The notes under the pieces are model-generated. The model saw only the letters and a list, made by a program, of their open reading frames with translations. It was not told where the DNA came from and ran no database searches. A program made the position numbers and the translations under genes. A stretch of 60,000 nt of DNA from Paulinella micropora (taxonomy: Eukaryota; Cercozoa; Imbricatea; Euglyphida; Paulinellidae), in assembly GCA_019918135.1 (NCBI GenBank), contig WBZZ01001729.1:1-60000 (forward strand), in the 5' to 3' direction. Below are positions 1 through 11,421 of this stretch, in pieces; position 1 is the first letter of the stretch, and every line of letters starts with the position of its first letter.

Positions 1-2952
1 CTATAGCAGGGATTAAAACATTCAGCAACATAATAAATGCGAGTGCGGGGATTGATATGAAAAGCCAAAGCATAACAAATGTGAATTTGGTTGATGGTGT
101 GGATGTTTCCGTTCTTGATACTTCGGTGGTTAAACTGACAGGAGACCAAACTATAGCAGGGAAAAAAAATTACATCAACTTTAGAAGTAAGTGGTTCATC
201 AATCCTACTACTTTTGACGGCATCGGCATAGCCTTTGATACAAAAATAGGAATGATTGCAGCACAAAAAACAGCAACGGCGACTTGGTGTCCGATACAAA
301 TAAATGGTTCGTATGTTGAGTTATATTCAGGTAATACTTTAATTATAACCGCAACTGGAACAACATTAAGTTTTGAATAACAACAAAATAACAAACTTAG
401 CCACACCCATCAGCAACAACGGACGGAGCAAACAAAAGTTATGTGGATACATTAGACGGGCAAAATGTGAAACTAAGAGGAAACCAAACCATAGCAGGAA
501 TTAAGACATATAGCAGTGGTGTTGAAATAACGGGAAATTCAATCAATTCAACAACAAAGGGCACATTTATCGTTTTCAATTCTACCAGTAATATCGGTTC
601 TATTGCTAGTTTGGATATGAAAACTGCAACATATTACAACTTTGAAATTTCTGCGAAAAAAATAGGTTTCATTATTGATAGGACGATTGTTTCGTGGTTT
701 AATGCTACTGGCTTAGATTGTAATAGTAGTAGGATTGTTAATCTGGGAGCGCCACAAAATGCGAATGAAGCGGTAAATAGACAATATCTGGACGACAATT
801 GTGTGAAACTAACAACAGACCAAACCATAACAGGAAGTAAAACATTTAATGGGGCGAGCACTACGATAAAATATCTAACTCTGACAAACCAAGCAGATTT
901 CAATAACCAAACTATTATTAATGGTGGAAATATTACATATAACGGGGCGAGGATATTGAACCAAAATGGAGGAGATATATTCTTTTCACAGACATCAGGT
1001 GATTATCAATATTTCTTATTTACTCTAAATACCGCTACAAGTGGAACCGCGAACCAACGAGGTTATGTATTCACGAATGTAGCATTTGATGTAAAAGGGG
1101 CGGGACTTTATATTTCAAAACTTTTGGATAATAAAAGTGCTTCGTCCGACATTGTCCGTTTTAACAATGCTGGCGGTATGCGATTTTATGGTGCTTTGGA
1201 TATGAACTCAAACAACATAACAAATGGTGGAACAATAACGGGAACTACATTAACGGCAACTGCTGACATGACTACAACAACATTAACAACGAGCGACAAA
1301 ATAACAACAGCACTAGGCAAGCCAATAATTATTGGTAATACAACGAAAGGAATAGGAACAACAGCAGGTTTAGAGTTATATGGAACTGCGAGCGACCCCG
1401 CGGTGCCACATATACAGGCAATAACAACAGCAGATGTCTATCCAGTTTTTCAAATGTGGAATTATGCCCATAATGATATTAATTTAGGTTTTGATGCTTA
1501 TGTGTCGGGAGGGGTATGGAAATCATCTTCTGTGACATCTAACTTTTTAATACAAAAAAGCACTAATCTTATTTTCTATTACAAATCAGGAGCAACGGTG
1601 GGGAATAATGTATCGTTTAATGTAGCAATGACCATTAGTGGCACAACGGGCTTATTAACGGCAAATGCGGGTATATCTACAACAACATTAACAACAAGTG
1701 GATTAATAACTGCGAATGCGGGTATATCAACAACAACGGCAACCGCGAGTGGATTACTAACAGCAAATGCGGGTGTATCAACGACAACATTAACGGCGAG
1801 CGACAATATAGTAGTAGGTGCTGGAAAAAGTGTTTTTATTGACAGAAATGCACTAGCCAACAATAAACTGGTTTTATGGGATGGAGGAACACCATCAACG
1901 ACTGCATTTTTTGGATTTGGTATCGCGAGCCAAACTTTGGTTTATAATATTAATTCTTCAACAGATACCCATATATTTTACTATGGTGGGACAAACGAAT
2001 TATTCAGAATTAATAACCGAGAAGTTAAGGCATCAAGGTTATTAAATGCAACCGCGGGATATCAACAACAACAGCAACCGCGAGTGGATTAATAACGGCA
2101 AATGCGGGTATATCTGTTGTTAATAGCACGGCAGATATAAGAGGAGAAGCAAGAAGCGGGTCTCATGCTACACCAGTCGGGTTATATATCACAGCCAATC
2201 TTGGAGCATCTTCTGCTGGTATTGAATTCAGACACAGCAACGGGACACAGGGAATTGGTTTTGGTTATAATTCAATATATGCTACGGGAAGTAATACTAA
2301 TCAGGACTTAAATTTTTATGCGAGGGGGACTGGAGTAATCTATGCTCAGAGTGATGCGAGCATGACGACAGCGTCCAGTGGATTTTTAACATTAAGAAAA
2401 GGACCATCAAATACGACCAACCCACAAATATTTATGAAAGCAGGAGACTCATCAAATTAGGAGGTAGTAATGAATACAGGCGGTTTATTACATGCTTGGA
2501 CGACTTCATTATCAAATGGTGAAAACAATACGGGTTATGTTTTTATTGCAGCAGGAGCGAATGTTTGGTCTTCTGGTTCAGATAGGAGATTAAAATCAGA
2601 CATTAAAACATTAGACTGCGGGGATTGTTGTGAGAAACTTATGAAAATAAACTGCTGTTCATATTATTGGAAATCAGACGAGAAAAAAGAAAAAAAGAGC
2701 CACGGATTTATTGCGGATGAAGTTAAAAAAATATTTCCAGATTTTGTATCTGAAAGTGGAATGAAGGCAGACGACGGAAAAAGCAAACTTGAAGGAGTAT
2801 CATACATGGAATTTATACCAATACTGGTTAGTGCTTTTCAACACATGGCGGAAAAGGTAGTTAATTTAGAAAAACAAAATAATAATCTTATGCTTATTAT
2901 AGAAGATATATCTAAACAACTAGCAGTCGGTTTTTCAAATGTCAAACAATAA
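1..2952 (+). pseudogene. Broken tail-fibre-like protein with C-terminal S74 chaperone domain (segment A1)
   Basis: Degenerate copy of the intact fibre gene at 29098-32889; position 1 lines up with about 30200 there, so the 5' third lies outside the window. Pieces are open at 57-380, 443-2092 and 2470-2952, in shifting frames, with breaks near 370, 2090 and 2455. Repeats of the type VKLTGDQTIAG-KTF, seen in fibre proteins of large algal and amoebal viruses, are visible. The last piece carries the S74 signature SDRRLKSDIKTLD. S74 domains fold fibre trimers and are then cut off, so the role is host attachment (inferred). The 3' end overlaps the next gene by 14 nt, as in element B. Confidence 0.85.
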
Positions 2953-3301
2953 TACAACTAGACTTCACAGACCCCCGCCTATTATTATGGATATGGATGT
3001 CGAACTAACTCCCGAGTTAAAGTCTCGTGTTTTGGATATTGAACTAAAGACAGAAGAGAAAAAAGTTGACAATGAAATTGAGAACGAATGGAATTGCTGT
3101 ATGTCAAATAAGAAAACCGATAGCAGAATGATTAAATATTTATTTCAAATGGGTGTCATCATTGCCATTATAACCCTTTGTATAGTTAGGCTATCTGAAA
3201 AGAACTTGCCTTGTGAGGTTGCTAATACTTATGTAGGTATTTTAACATTACTTATAGGCATATGCCTTCCTTCACCAAGTTCTGCAGGTGGTAAGAAGTA
3301 A
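2939..3301 (+). CDS. Small single-pass membrane protein downstream of the fibre gene (A1)
   Basis: 120 aa. Hydrophilic N-terminal half and one hydrophobic segment near residues 68-82 (GVIIAIITLCIV), then a second hydrophobic stretch (YVGILTLLIGICL). Ortholog of 32879-33253 in element B, with the same 4-codon-scale overlap with the fibre stop, so the two are probably co-transcribed. The A1 copy lacks the palindrome-encoded insertion seen in B. Function unknown; a virion membrane or fibre-anchoring role would be a guess. Confidence 0.75.
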   Translation: MSNNNTTRLHRPPPIIMDMDVELTPELKSRVLDIELKTEEKKVDNEIENEWNCCMSNKKTDSRMIKYLFQMGVIIAIITLCIVRLSEKNLPCEVANTYVGILTLLIGICLPSPSSAGGKK

Positions 3302-3331
3302 ATCACAAATTACCACATTCATATATATGTG

Positions 3332-3553
3332 TCATATACCATCTATTATCAACCGCATCAAAGGCAGTGCCTCATCCAATCCAATACACCAGTCTGACAT
3401 CGGCTTGTAAATACATTTGAATTTTGAGTTAATCCCGCTCTGGATACACCATACACATTCATCTTTTTTTGAATTATTAACTCTGCTATAAAAGTCGCAG
3501 GCAGTCCGCGAAATAGCAAATCTAGATAACACGAATAGCAATATTAACAACAT
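3332..3553 (-). CDS. Small secreted cysteine-rich protein (A1)
   Basis: 73 aa with an N-terminal hydrophobic signal-like segment (MLLILLFVLS) and five later cysteines, including CVWCIQ. Convergent with the preceding membrane-protein gene. Ortholog of 33242-33535 in element B (shared core KFKCIYKPMSDWCI). At the place where B holds a palindrome, A1 has only ATCTAGAT (3520-3527). Function unknown. Confidence 0.65.
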   Translation of the reverse strand: MLLILLFVLSRFAISRTACDFYSRVNNSKKDECVWCIQSGINSKFKCIYKPMSDWCIGLDEALPLMRLIIDGI

Positions 3554-3572
3554 ATATTACAATATCTATAAT

Positions 3573-3837
3573 TTACCCAAGTAAGTGATAAGCCCAATAT
3601 GCGGGTTGGTTTTTGTTTAAATATGCGGGCTTTCCATCCTTTGTTTTAATTGCTTGATGTCTGGCACGATAACTTTCCCGTCTGTCTTCGTCTTGGTGTT
3701 TGGTGTAATCTTGAATAACCAGATGCGCCAAAGTTGATGCGACGGCCGTTATAGATTACATAATACTTTTTTCCTTTTACTTTACTTTCGCCGAAGTCAG
3801 TCGCACCTAATGATAGTGCTTTCTCTCTTAACCCCAT
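3573..3837 (-). pseudogene. DUF5754-like small viral protein with one frameshift (A1)
   Basis: The N-terminal part (KKYYVIYNGRRINFGASGYS) resembles the small DUF5754-type proteins of large DNA viruses. After about residue 44 the frame fails, but a second frame continues with a charged stretch (RRESYRARHQAIK) and a C-terminus ending at 3573. The total of 265 nt is one more than a multiple of three, as expected from a 1-nt indel. Family assignment rests on recognition of the motif and was not searched. The protease of element B starts with a related motif (KKYYLNFGKK). Confidence 0.55.
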
Positions 3838-3844
3838 TATATAC

Positions 3845-4069
3845 TTAACTCCCGCTTTTTCCCTCTTCTTTAATTATATTATTATAAATTGCTTCTCGTT
3901 GCTTATCTGATAGCGGTAAGCGGTAAAGGATATTTTCAGGTTTTCTAAAAATATTGGGGTTTCTATTCACTAAGTTCTGAGTGATGCGGATTTGGTCAAT
4001 TTCCTTTCCTAGCCTTTCCAACTCTTCAAGTTGTTGCTCGTCTTTGCTTTTTTCTTTTTTATTTTCCAT
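3845..4069 (-). CDS. Small charged protein, unknown (A1)
   Basis: 74 aa, rich in Lys, Glu and Gln, with a likely short coiled coil (EQQLEELERLGKEIDQIR) near the N-terminus. It sits 7 bp upstream of the DUF5754-like gene on the same strand, so a two-gene unit is likely. No recognised domain. Confidence 0.5.
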   Translation of the reverse strand: MENKKEKSKDEQQLEELERLGKEIDQIRITQNLVNRNPNIFRKPENILYRLPLSDKQREAIYNNIIKEEGKSGS

Positions 4070-4135
4070 CGTAATTACGTATAATATAAGATATATTATA
4101 CTGCGAATTAAAAAAATGCCATTTCAAGAAAAAAA

Positions 4136-4327
4136 ATGGTTGAATATTACAATCGGGTCAAAAGAGAACATAAGGGTCAGCCCACTGAGTTTATTACAGC
4201 AAGGGCTCATGAATTAAAGAGGGCAGATAGAATACAAGATGCTATTGATTTTGATGATGCGCCCGACAATCCAACAATAGAAAAATTAAAGGACAAAATT
4301 AAAACATTGAACCAGAATTTAAAATAA
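4136..4327 (+). CDS. Small unknown protein (A1)
   Basis: 63 aa, hydrophilic (YNRVKREHKGQPTEFITARAHELKRAD). An in-frame ATG exists at 4136; another ATG at 4116 is in a different frame, separated by a run of eight A, so the original start may have been upstream with a slip in the A run. It lies 14 bp before the next gene on the same strand. No recognised family. Confidence 0.4.
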   Translation: MVEYYNRVKREHKGQPTEFITARAHELKRADRIQDAIDFDDAPDNPTIEKLKDKIKTLNQNLK

Positions 4328-4341
4328 AAAAATACTACAAT

Positions 4342-7139
4342 ATGAATTTGAATCAATTAAAGGAACATCTCAGAAATGAAATGGATATCGAAGAATTTGA
4401 AGCAAAATATGGTAATGTTTCCATAGAAGAACGAGTAAATAGACTTGCCATTGAAGCAAGTGGTATTGATAGGTGGAATATTGAGTTTATGAATAGAGAT
4501 ATTGAACAAATGAATAGAGATATAGAGAAATTAACAAGTCGTTGGGGATATACGGAAGAAGAAAAAAATCACTTGTTAAACTCACCCGTAAGGGGCTAAC
4601 ACATTTATTGGAAAAAGGCAAAAATGAAATAAGGAGGGCGGCGAAGAGAGAAAACAAACAATGGCAGGCACGGGACAACAAAGAATGGGAACAAAACAGA
4701 TTAGAATATCAACAGAAAAACCCAGAGAATGCTTTGCTTGAAGCACAGATAGGGGAAGAACACAAAACGCTTGTGCCAAAATTAACAAGTAATCAGAGAG
4801 ATACTGCCAGACTTGTAGATGCAATTGTTAAAAGTATTCAAAATATAATTATGAGCCCTAGATTAAGTAGAATGCTGAATACTGCTATAAGGCTTGGCCT
4901 TTATGGTGCGGACAGATTGGTATGTAGTCGCTTATTAACTATTACCGCTAATCATCCACGAATTCGTAATACAAATATTGCGTTGATGGGTGAGCCCAAC
5001 GCTGATGCTTTCGCGGGATTGTTACTTGAACTTGCAAATCATGAAGCCCCAGCAGGGTTGCCTCCTGCAAACCCTCGCTTAATTGCGTTGGGACGACAGA
5101 GAATGGGTAATTATGTGTTGAAGGATATGTTAAGAAGAGTAGGCTTACGAGTATCAACAATGATAGCATGGCAAACATTTAAAGAAGGTGGTGCGGTCTG
5201 GACTGCTTTTGGTGCATTTCTAACGCACGTCTATTACATATGGTCTGCTCAACCAGATGCTCTCATTAAGTTGGAAGAAGAACGAATTCATACCGAAGGA
5301 AGTAATTATAATGGTGGGGTCACACGAGTGGAAAGCCGTCTTCACTTAAAAGATAGAACTCGTGGCAAATTTTCTTACATTTTACCAGCAGATGCTTTGG
5401 ACTTAGTTGCTTTTGAACATGATTTATTGTATGCTACTGGTGATAAAAATGTCCAAAACTTCGCCGACCAACGATACTTTGAAAGAATTACCAATATGAG
5501 CGATTATCTAACGAGTAATGGATTGGCGAGCGAAGAAGTTGCTAAAACTATTTCTGACAATTACAATTCAATGCTCTCAAAAGCAGACATATCTAAAATG
5601 GCATTACACGCACAAGGGAGAGTCCGCAGTGGAGTATCATATTTGGACGCGATGAAATTCTGGAAAACTATTAAATTAACACCTCCAGATGCGAAATACA
5701 ATGCTTTTATATACAATGTAGATCAAACATTAAATTATATGATTGGGGTTATGAATAATGTGGGCAGTTTTGATATAGACCCTAATTTTAAAGTAAATAA
5801 AATAGCCAATCCTGCTACATTCAGAAAACAATATGAAAACTTGGTAAATTCGTTTAATCAAATGGTAAATTCGCAAGAAAAAGCGGATGGTGTAAAAGGA
5901 TATTCTCTTATCGCACCAGCAAATGAAACTACAATTAATAATTTTATAGAAAAAATAAATACACAGAGCACAAAAGATATTCCACCAAGTATAGAAAAAG
6001 ATATAATTGTTGAGGTTAAGCCCACGCTAAATCAAACAGAAATGGTGGTAGCACCTATGGATTCAATCGGACTTGGTAATAACTTGGATATACTTCAAGA
6101 TAAGACATCCCAAGTGAAGCATTTGAAAGGATTTGTTAATTTGCTAAAAAAGAAAACTGGAAAGAAAATATCTTTGACATTGTCAGATTATGACAAACCT
6201 GTTAGTGGATGGGAAAAGGCCATAAGGCAAGCATTAAACAAAGGGGCTAGTAAGTCAGATATAGCAGAGGTAGGTGATACATTGGATAAGAGAATTTATG
6301 AAGAAGTGAGGGGTAAATTGACACCAGAACAAATGAAGCAATTGGAGGATTTAGAATTGAAGGATTCAAAATTTGGAAAGGCGATACCAACACCAGCACC
6401 ACAAACTCAACCACCAGCACCACAAAACATGCCACCACAAACTCAACCACCAGCACCACAACCAACACCTGAACCCAAACCAATACCAGCACCACAGACA
6501 ACAGCATTTGTAGAGGAACCTGATCAACCGCCACAGAATGATTTAAAAGAAGACCCAGATAATGCAACAACTAATGCCCAAATAGTTGATAGCATGAGAA
6601 GCATTGATAAATTGGTTGATAAGATTATGGGAAAATCTCCCGCCGATGAAAGAGAAGACCTAATGGCACTTATTCGTTTTCTAATGCCAAGCGACCAAAA
6701 TGGTGGAATTGGCACTTCGCAAACAAATCCGCTTATTAAAGGCAACGAACAAAGACGCGATCGTGTGCTAGTAACTAAGCATGATTTTGAATTACTAGAC
6801 AACACACTTTATAGCAACACAAATAATCACTTTATGTTTAATAAATATAATAGAGCAGTCATTCATAATAGAATAAAAGAAAAAAGAGAGTTTCCAAAAA
6901 TGAAACGAAATCTGACGAGAAACTTCCCCGCTGAAATTCCGCGACAAGTCCTAACTCGTCCAGAAAGAAAGGATTTTAAACCGCTCGTCAATCCTCCAAG
7001 TAATTATGCTTTTGGTAGTCCTTACTCTCCTTATTTCTATAATTATGCTTCACACCCCAACCATTTGGTGCCGAATATGATAATTATAGATATAATCCAA
7101 ACTATTTTCAAAACCCATAATATAGGGAGACATGCCTAA
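4342..7139 (+). pseudogene. Large virion-type protein with phospholipase A2-like domain, one frameshift (A1)
   Basis: Two overlapping frames: 4342-4599 starts with ATG, and the long frame (about 4545-7139) has no sensible ATG start. The join falls at a run of seven A near 4560, so a 1-nt indel split one gene of about 930 codons. Near 5300-5470 are YNGGVTRVESRL, then LDLVAFEHDLLYAT and a following AD motif, the pattern of the parvovirus-VP1-type phospholipase A2 domain (His-Asp catalytic pair, Phospholip_A2_4). Such domains breach endosomal membranes in known viruses and occur in some Polinton relatives. A Pro/Gln-rich linker (6395-6510) and basic C-terminus follow. The stop overlaps the ATPase start by 8 nt. 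Confidence 0.7.
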
Positions 7140-8034
7140 ATCTATACATAAAGGATTAATAGCAAACAAGTTGCCACGAAAAACACTTTTGAAGCAGAAT
7201 CTGGAGAAGACCAACATAGAAAAAGCACACGAGGAATTTACTATTGACAGGCCAGTAATAACAGAGTTAGATAGCAAAAAACCGCCCACATTTAAGAATG
7301 ACTTGGAAATACAACCAATTAAAACACAAAGAGATGGGGTTGAATTGCTTCCTATTCAAAAAGAAGGAATATTGCCAGCAATGGGGACTATGGTTATATG
7401 TGCAAGCACTGGAGGAGGTAAATCAGTTATGATTTGTAATCTACTCGCCAAAAAGAACATATTGAAAGGTTTTTATGATAGAATAGTAGTCTTTTGCTTA
7501 AGTCCGTGCCCGATTTTGGAGGACACTCTCAAGTTAAAAAAAGAAGACATAATCAAAGAAGATAGGATTGAGTTAATGAGAGAAATATTAACTAAACAAA
7601 AGGAATTGATTAAAACTAAAGGGTTTAAGAAGGCACCAAAAATACTATTGTTGTTGAATGATATCGCACAGAGTAAAACTTTTCTCAAATCAGAAGTGCT
7701 CACTGAGTTGTTTTTCGCTTCAACACATGCTAAAGTGTCAGTCTGGGTAGCAACGCAGAGTTATACACAACTCCCGCGAAGAGTAAGAATTAATTGCCAT
7801 TGGATGATTATTTTTAATGGAGTAAGGAGAAGCGAACTTGACAGACTGGCAGATGAATATGAAAGCCCTTTTCTCACTAAAAAAGAATTTTACAATATGG
7901 TTAAATATGCTACGGCAGAACCTTATTCATTTCTAGCAATTAACAATACTGCCAGTGATAGAACAACCCAGTTTAGAAAGAATTTCTCTACTATATTACG
8001 ACTAAATAAGGATAGAGATATGACAAACCTGTAA
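7132..8034 (+). CDS. FtsK/HerA-type DNA-packaging ATPase (A1)
   Basis: 300 aa. Walker A ASTGGGKS at residues 91-98, Walker B hydrophobic strand ILLLLND at about 171-177, then VATQSYTQLP, which fits the sensor region of the genome-packaging ATPases of Polintons, virophages and NCLDVs. These pump the DNA genome into the procapsid. Overlaps the upstream gene by 8 nt. Clearly different from the ATPase of element B (33932-34750), so A1 belongs to another lineage. The frame is intact despite decay around it. Confidence 0.85.
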   Translation: MPKSIHKGLIANKLPRKTLLKQNLEKTNIEKAHEEFTIDRPVITELDSKKPPTFKNDLEIQPIKTQRDGVELLPIQKEGILPAMGTMVICASTGGGKSVMICNLLAKKNILKGFYDRIVVFCLSPCPILEDTLKLKKEDIIKEDRIELMREILTKQKELIKTKGFKKAPKILLLLNDIAQSKTFLKSEVLTELFFASTHAKVSVWVATQSYTQLPRRVRINCHWMIIFNGVRRSELDRLADEYESPFLTKKEFYNMVKYATAEPYSFLAINNTASDRTTQFRKNFSTILRLNKDRDMTNL

Positions 8035-8075
8035 AAAATTAAATTAAATGGTTTTTTTTCGCCATAATATATGAC

Positions 8076-8654
8076 ATGACGGAATCAACTAAATTATACA
8101 AAACTTGCTATCATCAGGCAATCGCACTTTGGCATAAACAAAATGCGCTAGGAAAATTCGTAACGATTCGTAAGGGAACGCCCGAATACTTAGCAGTAAG
8201 GAAGATAGAAGAGGATATTAAGAGTGGTAAGATTAAGTGTCAATTAAAGCCAAAAGTAAGCAAAGTAAGTAAGAAAAATGAACAACCTATTGCCAGCGGG
8301 CAACCAGACCAAGTGCCAGACGAAGCATTGAAAAGAAATGCGCCAGACATAGCATCAGCAAATAATTCATCTCCCGAACCAAACGCAAAACCTGTTGAAA
8401 TGTCTCCAGCACCTAAGGTTGAACAATCTTTACCAAAATCTGTATATCCCACTCCTGTTTCTGTGCCAAAACAAACTACTACAACACCAGCAAGTAAGAT
8501 AGAAGCAAAAGAAGATGCTTCTAAGGAAACGCCACCAACTCAAAAGGTTGCTCAAACTAATGACATTGATGTAAATCAAGCCATGGCTGATTTAAAGAAA
8601 ATGAAAGAGGAAAGAATTACGCACAAGAATTTACAAATTATGAAAAATAATTAA
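8076..8654 (+). CDS. Unknown protein with short conserved N-terminal module and Pro/Ser/Lys-rich tail (A1)
   Basis: 192 aa. The first 50 residues look folded (ALWHKQNALGKFVTIRKGTPEYLAVRKIEE); a GTPEY-type module of this kind occurs in small proteins of algal virus relatives. Residues 60-165 are low-complexity, rich in Pro, Ser, Lys and Ala. Located between ATPase and MCP, preceded by an AT-rich TAATATATGAC leader. A virion or DNA-binding role is only inferred from position. Confidence 0.5.
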   Translation: MTESTKLYKTCYHQAIALWHKQNALGKFVTIRKGTPEYLAVRKIEEDIKSGKIKCQLKPKVSKVSKKNEQPIASGQPDQVPDEALKRNAPDIASANNSSPEPNAKPVEMSPAPKVEQSLPKSVYPTPVSVPKQTTTTPASKIEAKEDASKETPPTQKVAQTNDIDVNQAMADLKKMKEERITHKNLQIMKNN

Positions 8655-8688
8655 TGCTAATTGATAAAATAATTATTGTTATTATATA

Positions 8689-10193
8689 ATGATTAAAAAC
8701 TCAAGTACTTCAAATCGTTTGCCAATTGAATTTATTAATAAGATAAATGAAGCAAACCGACCAAAAAGTGATGGGTTTCAACTAAACCAGTTTGAATTGT
8801 GGAGTAGTCATGGTGCCCCATTAGTTAATCAACCATTAACTGAATTTGGTGATCTTGTCCCGCATGAGAAAATGTCTCCAGCAGACTTATACCAGTTCGT
8901 CGGGAACTGAAATGATTTTTACATTACAGGCAAGCACTGATTTTTACATTACAGGCAAGCACTGATTTTGTTTATGGAAAGAATTGTTATTTGTCGTTTG
9001 ATGTCAAGGCCGACGGGTTGGTTACGACCGCAGGGAATAACTGCGCGATTGGTTTTCAAAACACACCTGCAACCGCTATTTTTGAACGATTTTTGTTGGA
9101 AAGTAAGGATGGTAGCGAACTTGAACGAATTGAAGATTTGAACAAGATGGTGCGAAATATTCTCCCGTGGCATTATCCTTTTGATTATCGTCGGCAAGCA
9201 CAGATGGCGGGACAAAGAGAAAATGTTGAAGTTAATGCTAATATTACCGACAATTCAGTCGTTGATTTTGCGGTTAATGATCCTGCGGCCGTTGCGACTG
9301 GCCAATATTTGAAGGTTTGTATTCCTCTCCATTACGTCTCGGGGGTGTTTAATGAAGAAACTCTCATTCCTCCTTCTCTAATTAGTGGCATGAGACTTCG
9401 TCTGACATTTGCTCCGCCTCAGGAAGCATTTACCATTATTGGAAGCAGTGATGGTAAGGTTTCAACTGGTTTTAATGGTTCCGCTTTGACTTTCGCCGTA
9501 TCAAATCCAGTTGTAATGCTTGAGACATTCTCTCTTGCTCCTGCTGTGCAGAGAAATATTTTGGAACAGATGGGAAGCAAGGATGGTCTCCCATACACTT
9601 ATGAAACACATTATAACCAAAAGGCGAATCCTGCCACGTCCAAAGAGTTTAATCTTCAAGTGAATAAGGCAGTAGCACGTGCTCAGTGCTTGTATATCGT
9701 CGCGCAAAACGTGCTTGCTGACAATGCTAATATTGATAACCTTGGAACTGCTCAAATGCCTTATAGACAATATCAGTGTCGTATTGGTGATTGGTATGCT
9801 CCGCAACAAAAGATGGAACTCGGAGGAAGCACAGATACTCTTGCCGCCGTTCAACGAGGATGTGCAGAATTGTATAGTAACAATCTCCAAGCGACTATGG
9901 GCATTCGTGATGCTTACATGTCTTTGTCTGTTTCTCTTGAAAACTTTCGCAAGTATTATTCTACTTCAGATAAAACAGGAATTACATCCAACTCAGGATT
10001 TGCTACCATTATCCAGACACTCAACCAATCACCACATATTGGTGCATCTGGTCTTGCAGTTAATAACTCACGAACTGCGGAAGTCACTCTTCGTTATGCG
10101 GACAATTATAGCGCAGATCCCGCCATCACCGTTTGGTTGAAATATGTTAAAGTAGCGTCTATCTACCCATCTCGTGCAGTTGTTAAGCAGTAG
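8689..10193 (+). pseudogene. Major capsid protein, Polinton-like virus type, disrupted by small insertions (A1)
   Basis: N-terminal piece 8689-8910 and main piece from about 8965 to 10193 are in different frames. Between them a 25-bp unit (TGATTTTTACATTACAGGCA plus AGCAC) is tandemly duplicated (about 8914-8963), and one extra G appears to lie in GGG near 8904. Together these 26 nt account exactly for the frame difference. The main piece has the size and character of a double-jelly-roll MCP (FDYRRQAQMAG, VCIPLHYVSGVF, TLIPPSLISGMRLRL, MGSKDGLPYTYETH). It lies directly between the ATPase side and the penton gene, the usual order. It is not close to the MCP of A2/B. Confidence 0.75.
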
Positions 10194-10299
10194 CCTTCAT
10201 TTATCCAAAATATATGCGGTCAAAAACAATAAAAAAATTAAAAATTATAATAATATATAATTCGGATTTTATATTGAAATCCAAATACATAATATAGCA

Positions 10300-11096
10300 A
10301 TGTCTTTTACTATCTCCAACTTAGAAGACGAAAAGCGCACCCGCAAAATTTCCTCCTTCGTGTCTCCTCAAGCGATAAAACAGAATCAAAATCCGCTTCT
10401 ACTCACAATGGTCGTTTCGTCGTTGATTTACCAGCAACTGGTCGTAATATTGATATAATCAGTGCTTATGTCGTTAAGAGTATCTCTATTCCAAACATTT
10501 TCCCAAACATGCCGAGTTATGCCAGCACTCTCACATTGATTAAAACAACTGGATCCGCTACAAAAACGGCAATCGTAACAGAAAATCAATACACCATTGA
10601 TACATTTATTACCGCTCTTCAAACTGCAATTAATTCAGCAATTACCCCCGACTCCGTAGTTATAACTTTGAACTCCGTTAATAAATTGAATTTCGCATTC
10701 ACTGGTGATACGTATGCTTTTGATTATGATAACAGCACTATTAAGGATAAGATAGGACTAACTGCCGATATTTCGGCGGCGGCGAGTAGCACGATGAAAT
10801 CTATTGTAAATCTGATTGGTGAAACAGCAGTTTATGTGCATAGCCGTGCGTTGAATCAGTCTGGTTTAGTTGAAGCAAATGGTAATTTCTCTGTTGTTGG
10901 TAAATGTAATTTAGATAACCCGTATGGAGTCCAGTGCTACTTTGAATCGTCAAACGATGTTGTCGATTATGTGCCATTTAATACAACGAAAAGTTTAAGA
11001 ACTATTGATATCGTCATTAGAAATGCGAGCGGTGAAATTTTAAGTGTCCCATTGAACTTTGAGGTTAGTATTCTTCTCAAGGCCTATCATGCTTAA
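10300..11096 (+). pseudogene. Penton-type minor capsid protein with N-terminal frameshift (A1)
   Basis: The first about 25 codons run from an ATG at 10300, then the frame changes near 10370, and the rest (about 10375-11096) is open in the second frame. The main part resembles the A2/B penton proteins in layout: a short NGRFVVDLP strand, then AYVVKSISIPNIFPNM, matching the HILHIYVPKSYYSV-type segment there, and QYTIDTFITALQTAI, matching YTMNNLKNKL. Single-jelly-roll pentons form capsid vertices. Position directly after the MCP supports the call. Confidence 0.65.
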
Positions 11097-11120
11097 GAAA
11101 AAAAAGAATACATTAATATA

Positions 11121-11369
11121 ATGACTTTTATACAAAATTTAGATACATTACTCACTTCAATCAAAAATATTAACTCGCGACGAAGACGACAACATAAAGA
11201 ACAAATCCCCTGCGGTGTTAATATTGATCAGTTTTACATATATTTGAAGAGAAATGACGCACGTATAACAGAAAAGTTAATCAAGGATAAGGGGTTTGAA
11301 TACATTAAAAAAATGTCAATAGAGATAGAAAAGAAAGTTGATGCGCAAATACAATATTCTATGATATAA
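11121..11369 (+). CDS. Small basic protein, unknown (A1)
   Basis: 82 aa, with an Arg/Lys-rich stretch (NSRRRRQHKEQ) and a helical C-terminal half (ITEKLIKDKGFEYIKKMSIEIEKKV). Preceded by TTAATATA immediately before the ATG, the element's usual start context. No recognised domain. Confidence 0.5.
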   Translation: MTFIQNLDTLLTSIKNINSRRRRQHKEQIPCGVNIDQFYIYLKRNDARITEKLIKDKGFEYIKKMSIEIEKKVDAQIQYSMI

Positions 11370-11421
11370 TATTTTATGTATAAATAAAACCTTCTTTTTT
11401 TGTTTAAATCTGATCTTCAAT

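Noticed and set aside
4542..4600. Start of the PLA2-domain gene at 4542
   Set aside because: That position is TTG, not ATG, and the upstream frame 4342-4599 supplies a natural N-terminus; a frameshift in an A run explains the split.
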